Part shown: positions 1 through 6,747 of the stretch, piece by piece | Numbering within the stretch: position 1 is the first letter of the stretch | How the letters are laid out: every line of letters starts with the position of its first letter | Assembly: GCA_016869015.1 (NCBI GenBank) | Contig: VGFB01000014.1 | Coordinates: 1-17,303 of the forward strand | Source of the DNA: Armatimonadota bacterium | GTDB lineage: Bacteria > Armatimonadota > Zipacnadia > Zipacnadales > VGFC01 | Direction: 5' to 3' | Length of the DNA: 17,303 bases | The notes under the pieces: generated by a model | The model's input: only the letters and a program-made list of their open reading frames with translations | The model's database searches: none | Told to the model about the DNA's origin: nothing | Program-made: the position numbers and the translations under genes

Positions 1-200
1 TGGGAGAACATGCGCGCCGTGGTTGTTGCCCGTACCTGGGAGCGCAGGACGTCCCGCCTGCTGGCCTGGGTCGGGGTGGCCCCGGTGTGGCGGCCGTCGC
101 CGTTCTTGCCTCTCCCTTCAGGAGAGGGGCCGGGGGTGAGGCCTCCACCGCGTCGTTCGTCGTTGCCGTGCGCGCGTAGCGGGTCGGCCCGAAGGGCCGC
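1..200. other. Left-edge intergenic stretch, no convincing gene
   Basis: This stretch lies downstream of the minus-strand GH29-like gene. A 64-codon plus-strand reading frame (10-204) starts with ATG after GGGAG, but its second half is only the translation of the hairpin repeat at 109-127 followed by an Arg/Pro/Ser-rich tail, which is the usual look of a chance frame in GC-rich DNA. The frame is also open to the left edge, so the first ~30 codons could be the end of a gene that begins outside the window. I cannot decide between these and do not call it a gene. Confidence 0.4.
109..135. repeat. Interspersed-repeat-like hairpin element
   Basis: CCTCTCC (109-115) and GGAGAGG (121-127) form a perfect 7-bp stem with a 5-base loop, followed by a G-rich segment (128-140). 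The pattern of a CTCTCCC/GGAGAGG hairpin followed by CCGGGGGTGAGG is of a kind often scattered through intergenic DNA of GC-rich bacteria. It sits about 75 bases past the GH29-like stop codon, so it could also help end that minus-strand transcript. No T-run follows on either strand, which argues against a classical intrinsic terminator. Repeat status is inferred, since only one copy is visible. Confidence 0.4.
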
Positions 201-1304
201 TTAGTCCGGTTGCTCCCGCAGGTTGCGGTTCAGCCGCACGAGGGCGGCGTGACTGTCTTCGGGGATGTGCCCGGTTTCCACGTCGATGGGCACGTTGATG
301 GTGATCGCCCCGCCCACGCGCTTCACGTCGCGCACGAAGGCCAGGAGCTCCTTGTCGGTGCAGTGGCAGAACTGGTTGGGGACGGCGGGGTTGAAGGTCA
401 GGTCCAGGGGCAGCAGGCAGTGCCACTGCACTCCGGCGAGGAACGGGCCGTCGGGCATGTAGGTGCGCGCCTCCTGGCCTCGCAGTCTCAGCTTGCGCTC
501 GGGGGTCACGACAATGTCGCCGCCGGGCGGCAGGAAGTCGCGTCGGATGCGCCCGTCCTCCAGCAGGTGGATCTCCCCCGCGTGGTAGTCCTCGAGCCGG
601 CACACCGGCTCAACCGGGCCCCCACAGCAGAACTCGGCGCCGCTGAACGCCACCGCCACCTCCGGATTCCCCGCCCGCAGCGTCGCCATCCACTCCTGCC
701 AGTACTCGTCAGGATGTGGGCTGCATGAATCGAACCACCACCCGTGGTGCAGCGGCCCGAACTTCAGCGCATACGTGCGCAGGAACTCGAAGTACCGCTG
801 GGTATGGCCCTCCGTGCCGTACGCGAGGGCCTCCTGCAGCATGCCCTCGGCGTTCTGCTCGGAAGGCAGGTAGAGGATCAGGCGCTTGTCCAGCGCCGCC
901 AGTCGCTGCGCGATCTCCAGCACCAGGTCGCGGCGCGGCGTGTGGCCCGGCGCGCGTTCGTCCAGGTAGGCGTTCGGGCTGCACAGGTACCCGGTGGTCT
1001 GCCCTAGCGTGAAGATCAGCCAGTCCGCCCCAGTCGCCTCGATCTGGCGGATGAAGCCGTCCAGATCGAACGCGTCGACGGTGCGGTTCAGGTTGGCGGT
1101 CCGCTCCTCGGGCGTCGCTCCCGGAGGTGAGATCAGGTAGTGCGTCATCACGCCAAAGCCGCCCTCGGCCATCCAGCGGGCCCGGTTCGGTGTGCCGTCG
1201 GGTCGAAGCGGCTGGGGCGCACTGCGCTCCTGGCCCGGAGCAGCGGAAGCCAGGAGTGAAGCGCCCAACACCAGGGCGGACAGCACCAACTCGCTCAGCG
1301 TCAT
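201..1304 (-). CDS. Secreted GH29 (alpha-L-fucosidase)-like protein
   Basis: The protein has 367 residues from Met at 1304. This start is preferred over the ATG six codons upstream (1322) because GAGGGAG lies 9 bases before it. Residues 1-20 are hydrophobic and end in ASAAPG, which looks like a signal peptide, so export is likely. The fold resembles GH29 fucosidases: an FGVMTHY segment near residue 50, a GADW..FTLGQTTGY segment near 92-106, RRDLV near 124 and WWFD near 189-192, where GH29 enzymes carry the nucleophile Asp. The usual HWG and KHHDGF motifs are replaced, so substrate and even activity are uncertain; a carbohydrate-active or related binding role is inferred. It is shorter than typical fucosidases (about 450 residues) and has no visible C-terminal beta-sandwich. 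It lies 39 bases behind the MEMO-AMMECR1 gene and is probably co-transcribed with it. Confidence 0.7.
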   Translation of the reverse strand: MTLSELVLSALVLGASLLASAAPGQERSAPQPLRPDGTPNRARWMAEGGFGVMTHYLISPPGATPEERTANLNRTVDAFDLDGFIRQIEATGADWLIFTLGQTTGYLCSPNAYLDERAPGHTPRRDLVLEIAQRLAALDKRLILYLPSEQNAEGMLQEALAYGTEGHTQRYFEFLRTYALKFGPLHHGWWFDSCSPHPDEYWQEWMATLRAGNPEVAVAFSGAEFCCGGPVEPVCRLEDYHAGEIHLLEDGRIRRDFLPPGGDIVVTPERKLRLRGQEARTYMPDGPFLAGVQWHCLLPLDLTFNPAVPNQFCHCTDKELLAFVRDVKRVGGAITINVPIDVETGHIPEDSHAALVRLNRNLREQPD

Positions 1305-1313
1305 CGTCGTCAG

Positions 1314-1320
1314 CTCCCTC
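1314..1320 (-). promoter_or_regulatory. Ribosome binding site deciding the GH29-like start
   Basis: On the minus strand this reads GAGGGAG, 9 bases before the ATG at 1304. It overlaps the alternative upstream ATG at 1322, which has no Shine-Dalgarno site of its own. This favours the inner start and gives a compact signal peptide. Confidence 0.55.
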
Positions 1321-1343
1321 ATAAGGCGTGTCCGTTGGCCGCC

Positions 1344-2780
1344 TCAGTCCCGCCGCGAGGCCGGTGGCGCGAGGCCGAACTCCTCCTCGCCGAACACGTT
1401 GGCGGTGAAGACCCACAGCTCGGCGCCCTGCCGCCAGGCGTCGGCGGGCAGGTCGGCCTTCTCCGTGCAGAGGATCGTGAGCATCGTGTCGCGGTCCCAG
1501 CCCTGCTCCGGGGCGACCTGGGGCAGGAAGACCCCGCTGCGCAGGCCCTGCTTCACCACCACGCCGTGCTTGCCCACGACGATCTCGTCCGGGCCGGAGA
1601 CTCGCCGCAGCGGGGACATCGCGCTGATCTCAATGGCGATGCGGTCCAGCTCATCGGCGGCGACCGGCGGGAAGCGGGGGTCCTGCTCCGCCGCGCAGAT
1701 CGCCCGGTCCGCGACCGCCTCGATCAACGGTTGCCGAGCCTCCAGCTCCCCGATGCACCCGCGCAGCCGCCCCTGCTGCTTCAGCGTCACGAAGCAGGCG
1801 GTCGGCTGCGCGAGGAGTCGGCTGTCGCCCGGGTCCAGCGAGGGCTTCCCGGCCGGGCCGAAGCGTGCCTCCAGCGTCTGCCGCGCGACGCGCAGCAAAC
1901 GGCGCTTCTCGGTTGGGGTCAGCGCGAGCTCTTCCGCGGCCTCGGGCGCGAGGAACGCGACCGCCCCGTAGCCGACGCATCGCCCCTGGTCGCCCGCGGT
2001 GTCGCCGGAGTTCTGGTATCGCAGCGTCTTCGCTTCGGTCACGCCGGTCTGCTTCCCCGCGAGGATCGCCGTAATGACCGCGTCCATCCCGCACAGCGTG
2101 CAGTGGAGGTCCGGCGTGTGCTCGCCCAGGAGCTCCCGATCCCGCTGCCGGATGCGCGTCGGGTCAAGGCTCGCGATGGCCTCCAGCATCGCGAGGTCGG
2201 ATCGTCGCGCGGCCGCGTAGGCGGGGTAGTGGGACATGTCCGAGCTCGCGACCAGCACCACGCCAGGTCGGGTCAGGATTGTCGCCAGGCCATCGGCGAT
2301 GCTCGTCAGCTCCTCGTCGCCTACGTCAGCCAGCAGGATCGGCACGATCTTCGCGTCGGGCAGGACCGTCTGCACGAACGGGACCTGAACCTCGAGAGAG
2401 TGCTCTTCGGCGTGGGCGCTACGGGACTCCATGAACACGTCGCTTCCGCCGAGCAACTCCCCGGCGGTCTGCCGGTCGACGCTCACCGGCCCGAGCGGAC
2501 TCCCCCAGGCGGCGTCGGGCGACAGGGCCGCGCCGCTGAAGTGGGCGCGGTGGTTGTTGCCGAGGAGGAGGACCGTAGAGACCGCCTGCCCCTGCAAGAC
2601 CCGGTACGCGTGCGCGGCCACCGGGCCGGAGTAGACGTACCCGGCGTGAGGGACCATCAGGGCCGCGACGTGGCCGCGGAGCGCCGGTGGCTCGGCGTCC
2701 TTCAGGTAGTCGGCGACTTGCCGGCGTAAGCGCGCCGGGTCACTGGGGTAGAACGATCCGGCCACCGCCGTGGGACGCAT
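1344..2780 (-). CDS. MEMO-AMMECR1 fusion (AmmeMemoRadiSam proteins B and A)
   Basis: The protein has 478 residues. The start at 2780 is chosen because GGGAGGGGAGG lies directly before it and family homology begins at once (MRPTAVAGSFYP). Residues 1-280 are a MEMO-family domain related to extradiol dioxygenases: PHAGY with His45, GNNH with His77, EEHSLEVQ near 125-132, ASSDMSHY near 178-185 and CGMDA with Cys230, matching the His/His/Cys site of human MEMO1. Residues 288-465 are an AMMECR1 domain with the hallmark LRGCIG (339-344), DPRFPP (367-372) and a conserved GVVVKQG..SGVFLPQV segment. In prokaryotes these domains belong to the AmmeMemoRadiSam group together with a radical SAM protein; its biochemical role is not settled. 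No radical SAM gene is in this window. It looks cytoplasmic, without signal peptide or membrane segments. It is the first gene of a two-gene minus-strand unit. Confidence 0.9.
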   Translation of the reverse strand: MRPTAVAGSFYPSDPARLRRQVADYLKDAEPPALRGHVAALMVPHAGYVYSGPVAAHAYRVLQGQAVSTVLLLGNNHRAHFSGAALSPDAAWGSPLGPVSVDRQTAGELLGGSDVFMESRSAHAEEHSLEVQVPFVQTVLPDAKIVPILLADVGDEELTSIADGLATILTRPGVVLVASSDMSHYPAYAAARRSDLAMLEAIASLDPTRIRQRDRELLGEHTPDLHCTLCGMDAVITAILAGKQTGVTEAKTLRYQNSGDTAGDQGRCVGYGAVAFLAPEAAEELALTPTEKRRLLRVARQTLEARFGPAGKPSLDPGDSRLLAQPTACFVTLKQQGRLRGCIGELEARQPLIEAVADRAICAAEQDPRFPPVAADELDRIAIEISAMSPLRRVSGPDEIVVGKHGVVVKQGLRSGVFLPQVAPEQGWDRDTMLTILCTEKADLPADAWRQGAELWVFTANVFGEEEFGLAPPASRRD

Positions 2781-2783
2781 GGT

Positions 2784-2794
2784 CCTCCCCTCCC
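2784..2794 (-). promoter_or_regulatory. Strong ribosome binding site of the MEMO-AMMECR1 gene
   Basis: The minus strand reads GGGAGGGGAGG just before the ATG at 2780; its left GGGAGG is about 9 bases from the ATG and its right GGAGG only 3. It decides against the 35-codon longer reading frame that begins at 2885, whose extra N-terminus is Arg/Glu-rich and unlike the family. Confidence 0.6.
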
Positions 2795-2822
2795 AACAGG
2801 GCGTCTGGTCCTCCGGCCTGCG

Positions 2823-2836
2823 CCGAGGGCCCTCGG
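2823..2836. promoter_or_regulatory. 14-base perfect palindrome in the MEMO-AMMECR1 leader
   Basis: CCGAGGGCCCTCGG is its own reverse complement. It lies 42 bases upstream of the MEMO-AMMECR1 start codon and about 65 bases upstream of the rightward promoter. It could be an operator for a dimeric regulator or a hairpin in the leader RNA. In GC-rich DNA a chance palindrome is possible, so the regulatory role is only a suggestion. Confidence 0.3.
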
Positions 2837-2901
2837 TCCACTCCTTCTCCGCTCGCGCTCGCAATCCTGTATGCACGCAGGGCACCGCGTCGCAGGCTTC
2901 C

Positions 2902-2931
2902 TTGACACCCTGTGTGAGTGCCGCCTATAAT
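2902..2931 (+). promoter_or_regulatory. Consensus sigma70-type promoter for the mla-rplI-dnaB-pur run
   Basis: The -35 hexamer TTGACA (2902-2907) and the -10 hexamer TATAAT (2926-2931) both match the housekeeping consensus at 6 of 6 bases, with an 18-base spacer. Such A/T-rich perfect hexamers are striking in this GC-rich DNA. Transcription would begin near 2938-2940, giving a leader of about 135 bases before mlaE. It is the only clear promoter I see upstream of the 12 plus-strand genes. Confidence 0.85.
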
Positions 2932-3073
2932 GCCGTGCGGGAGGGGGCGTTGTCGGCGCGGCCGACGACGCAGGAGCCCGTCGCCCCGGTGCATGCGCGG
3001 CGCCCGGGGCGTTTCCCCTTGTCATCGTCTGGTTCGTGGTCGTCGCTTACTCTCGCTGCGAGGTCGTGTTGCC

Positions 3074-3856
3074 GTGGACGCTCGCCCGGGCTCGGCAGCC
3101 CCATGGCTGCTGCGGCCGTTTCAGGTCTTCGGCGAGATGGTTGCCCTGACCGCCGAAGCCGCGGGGCACCTCGTCCGCGGGGGCGTCGAGTACCGGCAGA
3201 CGATGGAGCAGATGGCGCAGACGGGCTTCCACTCGCTGCCGCTGGTCGTGATGACCCTCGGGTTCACCGGCATGGTCATGGCGTTTCATGGGCTTCAGCA
3301 GTCGGCCAAGCTGCAGGCCGAGCAGATGTTGGGGTGGCTGGTGGCGGAGGCGTTCTGTCGCGAGCTGGGCCCCGTGCTGGCATCCATCGTGGTGGCGGCG
3401 CGGGTGGGCTCGGCCTTCACGGCCGAGCTCGGCACGATGAAGGTCACCGAGCAGATTGACGCGCTGCGGGCGCTCGCCACGAGCCCGGCGCGCTATCTGG
3501 TGGTTCCGCGGCTGGCGGCGTGCCTGGTGATGGTGCCTGTCCTCGCGCTGGCGGGGGATGTGGCGGGCATCCTGGGGGGCTACCTTTACGCGACCAACTC
3601 GCAGGCCATCACCGGGTCGTTGTACCTGTCCTCGATCGAGGACAACCTTGCGCCGTCGACGGCGATCGCGGGGATCGCGAAGGCGATCTTCTTCGGCCTG
3701 ATCATCGCGGTCGTGGGCTGCCACCAGGGCATGTTCTGCCGACAGGCTGCCGAGGACGTCGGCCGGGCGACGACCCGCTCCGTGGTCTTCTCGATCGTGG
3801 CGATCTTCGTGAGCGACTACTTCCTGAGCAAGCTGCTGTTCCGGGAGACCTTCTAG
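3074..3856 (+). CDS. mlaE: MlaE-family lipid ABC transporter permease
   Basis: This is the inner-membrane permease of an MCE-type phospholipid transporter. From the GTG at 3074 it has 260 residues, the usual MlaE length. GAGG lies 10 bases upstream. The longer frame from 2918 would start inside the promoter spacer, before the likely transcript start, and adds only Arg-rich residues, so it is rejected; an ATG at 2993 remains a weak alternative. Residues 97-147 hold the family hallmark: ELGPVLASIVVAARVGSAF, then AELGTMKVTEQIDALRALAT and PRLAA. Hydrophobic membrane segments lie near 55-72, 98-115, 148-170, 200-216 and 236-255. It is followed by mlaF and mlaD after short gaps, so the three should form one complex. 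No mlaB, mlaC or mlaA is in the window. Confidence 0.92.
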   Translation: MDARPGSAAPWLLRPFQVFGEMVALTAEAAGHLVRGGVEYRQTMEQMAQTGFHSLPLVVMTLGFTGMVMAFHGLQQSAKLQAEQMLGWLVAEAFCRELGPVLASIVVAARVGSAFTAELGTMKVTEQIDALRALATSPARYLVVPRLAACLVMVPVLALAGDVAGILGGYLYATNSQAITGSLYLSSIEDNLAPSTAIAGIAKAIFFGLIIAVVGCHQGMFCRQAAEDVGRATTRSVVFSIVAIFVSDYFLSKLLFRETF

Positions 3857-3880
3857 ACCGCTTCGGAGGATCGGGCGACC

Positions 3881-4705
3881 GTGACGCGACCGCCGCTTCC
3901 GGATGCGAACCCGGCGACAGACGAGGCGGGGGCCACGCCGGTCTTGGCGCCGGAGGTCCCCGTCATCGAGCTGAGGAACGTGTCCTTCAGCTTCGGTGGA
4001 CACTCGGTGCTCACGGAGGTATCGTTGTCGATCCCGAAGGGCGAGATCTTCGGGGTCATGGGGATGTCCGGCTGCGGGAAGAGCACCCTGCTGAAGCTGA
4101 TCATGGGCCTGCTTCGACCCGATGATGGGGACATTCGCGTGAAGGGCCGGAGCATCATCGGGCTCCATGAGCCGGAGCTGAACGAGGTCCGGCGCACGCT
4201 GGGCATGTGCTTTCAGTACGCGGCTCTGTTCGACTCGATGACCGTAGGCGAGAACGTGGCCTTCGGTCTGTACCGCCACACGAGGCTGAGTCGCGGCGAG
4301 GTCACGGACATCGTGGCGGACTGCCTCGACCGGGTGGGGATGACCGGCAGCGAGGCGCTGTACCCGTCGGAGTTGTCCGGCGGCATGCGGAAGCGGGTCG
4401 GGATTGCCCGCGCGCTGGCGCTGCAGCCGGAGGTCATGCTCTACGATGAGCCGAGCTCCGGGCTGGACCCCATCGTCGCCAGCGTCATCGATGGGCTGAT
4501 CCTGCACCTGGCCGACGACTTGGGTGTCACCTCGGTGGTCGTCTCGCACCATGTGCGCAACCTGTTCGCCGTGGCGGACCGCGTCATGATGCTCCACGAC
4601 CGCCGGGTCGAGCAGGTGGCGTCTCCCGAGGAGCTGCAGGCGAACGGCTCCGAAGTGGTGCGCCAGTTCGTGCATGGCCGGCCGACGGGCCCGATCATTG
4701 TCTGA
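3881..4705 (+). CDS. mlaF: MlaF-family lipid ABC transporter ATPase
   Basis: This is the cytoplasmic ATPase that drives the MlaE permease. It has 274 residues from a GTG start with GGAGGA 10 bases upstream, 24 bases after mlaE. Every nucleotide-binding motif is intact: Walker A GMSGCGKST (61-69), Q-loop FQ (111-112), signature LSGGMRKR (165-172), Walker B VMLYDEP (185-191), D-loop SGLDP (193-197) and the switch His in VVVSHH (about 223). The MRKR form of the signature is typical of MlaF/Mce-type ATPases. The first 28 residues are a Pro/Ala-rich extension before the ABC domain begins at about VIELRNVSF. Function is expected to be phospholipid movement between inner and outer membrane; direction cannot be read from sequence. 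Confidence 0.93.
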   Translation: MTRPPLPDANPATDEAGATPVLAPEVPVIELRNVSFSFGGHSVLTEVSLSIPKGEIFGVMGMSGCGKSTLLKLIMGLLRPDDGDIRVKGRSIIGLHEPELNEVRRTLGMCFQYAALFDSMTVGENVAFGLYRHTRLSRGEVTDIVADCLDRVGMTGSEALYPSELSGGMRKRVGIARALALQPEVMLYDEPSSGLDPIVASVIDGLILHLADDLGVTSVVVSHHVRNLFAVADRVMMLHDRRVEQVASPEELQANGSEVVRQFVHGRPTGPIIV

Positions 4706-4750
4706 CCGCCCGCGTCGGGCTCTTGGCTCGACGCCGCTGCGGAGGCAACC

Positions 4751-6139
4751 GTGACTTCGGAAGCCAAAGTCGGCGTGGTGGCTCTCCTGGTGACCGCGGT
4801 GGTCATCGTCTCCTGGTCGCGGCTGGGAGGGCTGGCGCGTTGGCGCGGGGAGTACCGGGTCATTGTCTGCTTCGAGGACTTGCGCGGCCTGCCGGTGGGG
4901 GCTCCGGTGCGGCTTCACGGGGTGAAGATCGGCGAGGTGAGCGAAATCGACATCGAGCGCCGACCGGAGTTCCCGGACCACCCGGCCTGCGCCACCCTGG
5001 CGATTCAGCGGAAGTACCCGCTGTACGCGGGCGACGTGTTCCAGGTGTCCTCGGGGTCGCTGCTGGGGGACAAACACATCCGGGTCACTCGGGGCGCCAA
5101 GTACGGCGCGGCGCTTGACCCGAACAAGGTCTCCGTCCTGCACGGCGCCGGTACGGCCGGGATGGAGGCTCTGGCGGAGAACGCCGAGGCCTTGGCGACC
5201 GAGGCCAAAGGCACGGTCTCCTCGGTCAACGAGCTTCTGCGCGACGAGCAGATGCGCGCCGATCTGAAAGCGACGCTGGCGGGCATGCGGACGCTCTCGG
5301 AGCGCGCGACGGACGTCGCGACGAAGGCGCTGTCGCTCGTGGACAAGCTGGGGCCGGAGGACGCCGAGAAGGTCCAGACGATGGTCGACAACCTGTATGA
5401 GGTCTCCCGGAGCCTCCGGCGCACGGCGGCGGGGGTCAATGCCATGGTCTCGACGACCACCGTGCCCCAGACCCTCGACACGTTGAGCGCCAACCTGGTG
5501 CAGGCCAGCGAAGACATGCGGAAGTCCACGGCGGCCGTGGAGGCGATCATCGCGGATCCGCAGACCTCCGACGACATCAAGGCGGCCGTGAGCAATGTCC
5601 GTGAGGTCTCGGAGAGCGGGGTTGAGATGGCCCAGAAGGCCACGGAGGTCCTCGAGAAAGTCGACCGTATCGCGGGGAAGGTGGACACAGCCATCGGCAG
5701 CCTGCCGACGCTGACGAACCCCTTCGAGGACATGGAGATCCAGGGCTACACGGAAGCGCGGCTGGGCAGTGGACCGGCGGGCCGCATCGACGTGGCGTTC
5801 GACCTGTACCCCGACCGGTTCAGCGACGCCTTCTGGCGCGTGGGGGTCCGCGACCTGGGGGATGACGAGAAGCTGGACCTGCAACGCGGGTTCCCCCTCA
5901 GCCACCGCGGCGAGCGCGTGCGGGTCGGGGTGTTTGAGGGGGACCTGGGGGTCGGGTGGGACCGGGACTGGAGCCCGCGCTTGTCGTCCGAGGTGGAGCT
6001 GATCGACCCTGACGAGTTCCGTCTCGATCTCCGGGGCCGCTACCGGTACGACGAAGACTGGGACCTGCTCTTTGGCATCGACCGGGCCCTCGCCGGCACC
6101 GAGCCGTTCGTGGGGGCGCGCCGCTACTTCGACTTCTGA
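4751..6139 (+). CDS. mlaD: MCE-domain protein MlaD, long form with predicted C-terminal beta-barrel
   Basis: This is the lipid-binding partner of MlaEF. It has 462 residues, far longer than the ~180 of E. coli MlaD. The GTG start has GGAGG 5 bases upstream. A membrane anchor spans about 6-22 and one MCE domain about 34-115 (FEDLRGLPVGAPVRLHGVKIG, then SGSLLGDKHI). Residues 133-320 are Ala/Glu/Lys-rich and helical, probably coiled coil. Residues 328-462 switch to about ten short alternating strands with many aromatics (ARLGSG, GRIDVAFDLYP, FWRVGVRDL, RVRVGVFEG, SSEVELID, EFRLDLRGRYRYD, EPFVGARRYFDF) and end in Phe, as outer-membrane barrel proteins often do. A long MlaD with a barrel bridging both membranes is described for the diderm firmicute Veillonella; I infer the same architecture here. 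This would explain the lack of a periplasmic carrier MlaC nearby. Confidence 0.85.
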   Translation: MTSEAKVGVVALLVTAVVIVSWSRLGGLARWRGEYRVIVCFEDLRGLPVGAPVRLHGVKIGEVSEIDIERRPEFPDHPACATLAIQRKYPLYAGDVFQVSSGSLLGDKHIRVTRGAKYGAALDPNKVSVLHGAGTAGMEALAENAEALATEAKGTVSSVNELLRDEQMRADLKATLAGMRTLSERATDVATKALSLVDKLGPEDAEKVQTMVDNLYEVSRSLRRTAAGVNAMVSTTTVPQTLDTLSANLVQASEDMRKSTAAVEAIIADPQTSDDIKAAVSNVREVSESGVEMAQKATEVLEKVDRIAGKVDTAIGSLPTLTNPFEDMEIQGYTEARLGSGPAGRIDVAFDLYPDRFSDAFWRVGVRDLGDDEKLDLQRGFPLSHRGERVRVGVFEGDLGVGWDRDWSPRLSSEVELIDPDEFRLDLRGRYRYDEDWDLLFGIDRALAGTEPFVGARRYFDF

Positions 6140-6180
6140 CCTTGAGGCCCTCGGGGCCGTGACTCTGCAGGAGGAGTGAG

Positions 6181-6705
6181 ATGGAGGTCATTCTGCTCGA
6201 TGACGTTGAGTCCCTGGGCCACGAGGGCGATCTCGTGCGCGTGGCCGCGGGGCATGCCCGCAACTTCCTGATTCCCAGGAACCTGGCCGTTCCCGCCACC
6301 AAGGCCGCCAAGGAGCAGCTCGAGCGCCGCCGCGGCGCGATCGTCAAGCGCGAAGCCCAGAAGGCCGAGGCCGCCAAGCGGGTGGCCGAGAGGCTGCACG
6401 AGCACCCGCTGATCATCGCCGCCAAGACGGGCGAGGGCGGCAAGCTGCATGGAACGGTGACCGCGCAGCAGATCGTCGATGCCTTGGCCGCTCAGACCGG
6501 CGTGGCCCTGGACCGGCGGCGGATCAACCTGCTTGAGCCGATCCGCGAGGTGGGCAACTACCTCGTGGCCGCCGAGGTCTACAAGGGGGTCCACGCCCAG
6601 CTGACGCTGACGGTGGAACCGGTGGACAAGCCCGCCGCGGAGCCGGAGGCCGAGCCGGAGTCGGAAGCGGCCGACGCGGCCGATGCCGAGGCTGCCGAAG
6701 CCTGA
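6181..6705 (+). CDS. rplI: Large ribosomal subunit protein L9
   Basis: The 174-residue protein binds 23S rRNA and stabilises the L1 stalk region. AGGAGG lies 6 bases before the ATG. The N-terminal domain (1-50) carries the L9 signature: MEVILLDDVESLGHEGDLVRV, then HARNFLIPRNLAVPAT. A charged connecting helix (about 41-75) leads to the C-terminal domain (78-147; KLHGTVTAQQIVDAL and NLLEPIREVGNY are typical). The usual length is about 148, so residues 150-174 are an extra acidic Ala/Glu/Asp/Pro-rich tail, probably disordered. The usual upstream partners rpsF, ssb and rpsR are absent; mlaD stands there instead, 41 bases upstream. dnaB follows after 42 bases, as in many bacteria. Confidence 0.96.
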   Translation: MEVILLDDVESLGHEGDLVRVAAGHARNFLIPRNLAVPATKAAKEQLERRRGAIVKREAQKAEAAKRVAERLHEHPLIIAAKTGEGGKLHGTVTAQQIVDALAAQTGVALDRRRINLLEPIREVGNYLVAAEVYKGVHAQLTLTVEPVDKPAAEPEAEPESEAADAADAEAAEA

Positions 6706-6747
6706 AGCGCCTGGAACCACGACGGTCGGGCCGCCTAGAGGGAACGA

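Noticed and set aside
10..204. 64-codon plus-strand frame as a small gene
   Set aside because: Half of it translates the hairpin repeat and the rest shows no family features; it may be the tail of a gene outside the window, which cannot be tested here.
2918..3073. Longer N-terminus of mlaE starting at GTG 2918
   Set aside because: The codon lies between the -35 and -10 hexamers of the consensus promoter, upstream of the expected transcript start, and the added 52 residues are Arg-rich without family similarity.
3047..5905. 952-codon open frame on the minus strand
   Set aside because: It lies antisense to mlaE, mlaF and mlaD, all with intact motifs. Its translation is His/Arg/Gln-rich and shows no family motif, as expected for a shadow in GC-rich DNA.
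6146..6158. Hairpin GGCCC-TCG-GGGCC between mlaD and rplI as a terminator
   Set aside because: The stem has only 5 bp and no T-run follows, so it does not support a transcript end.
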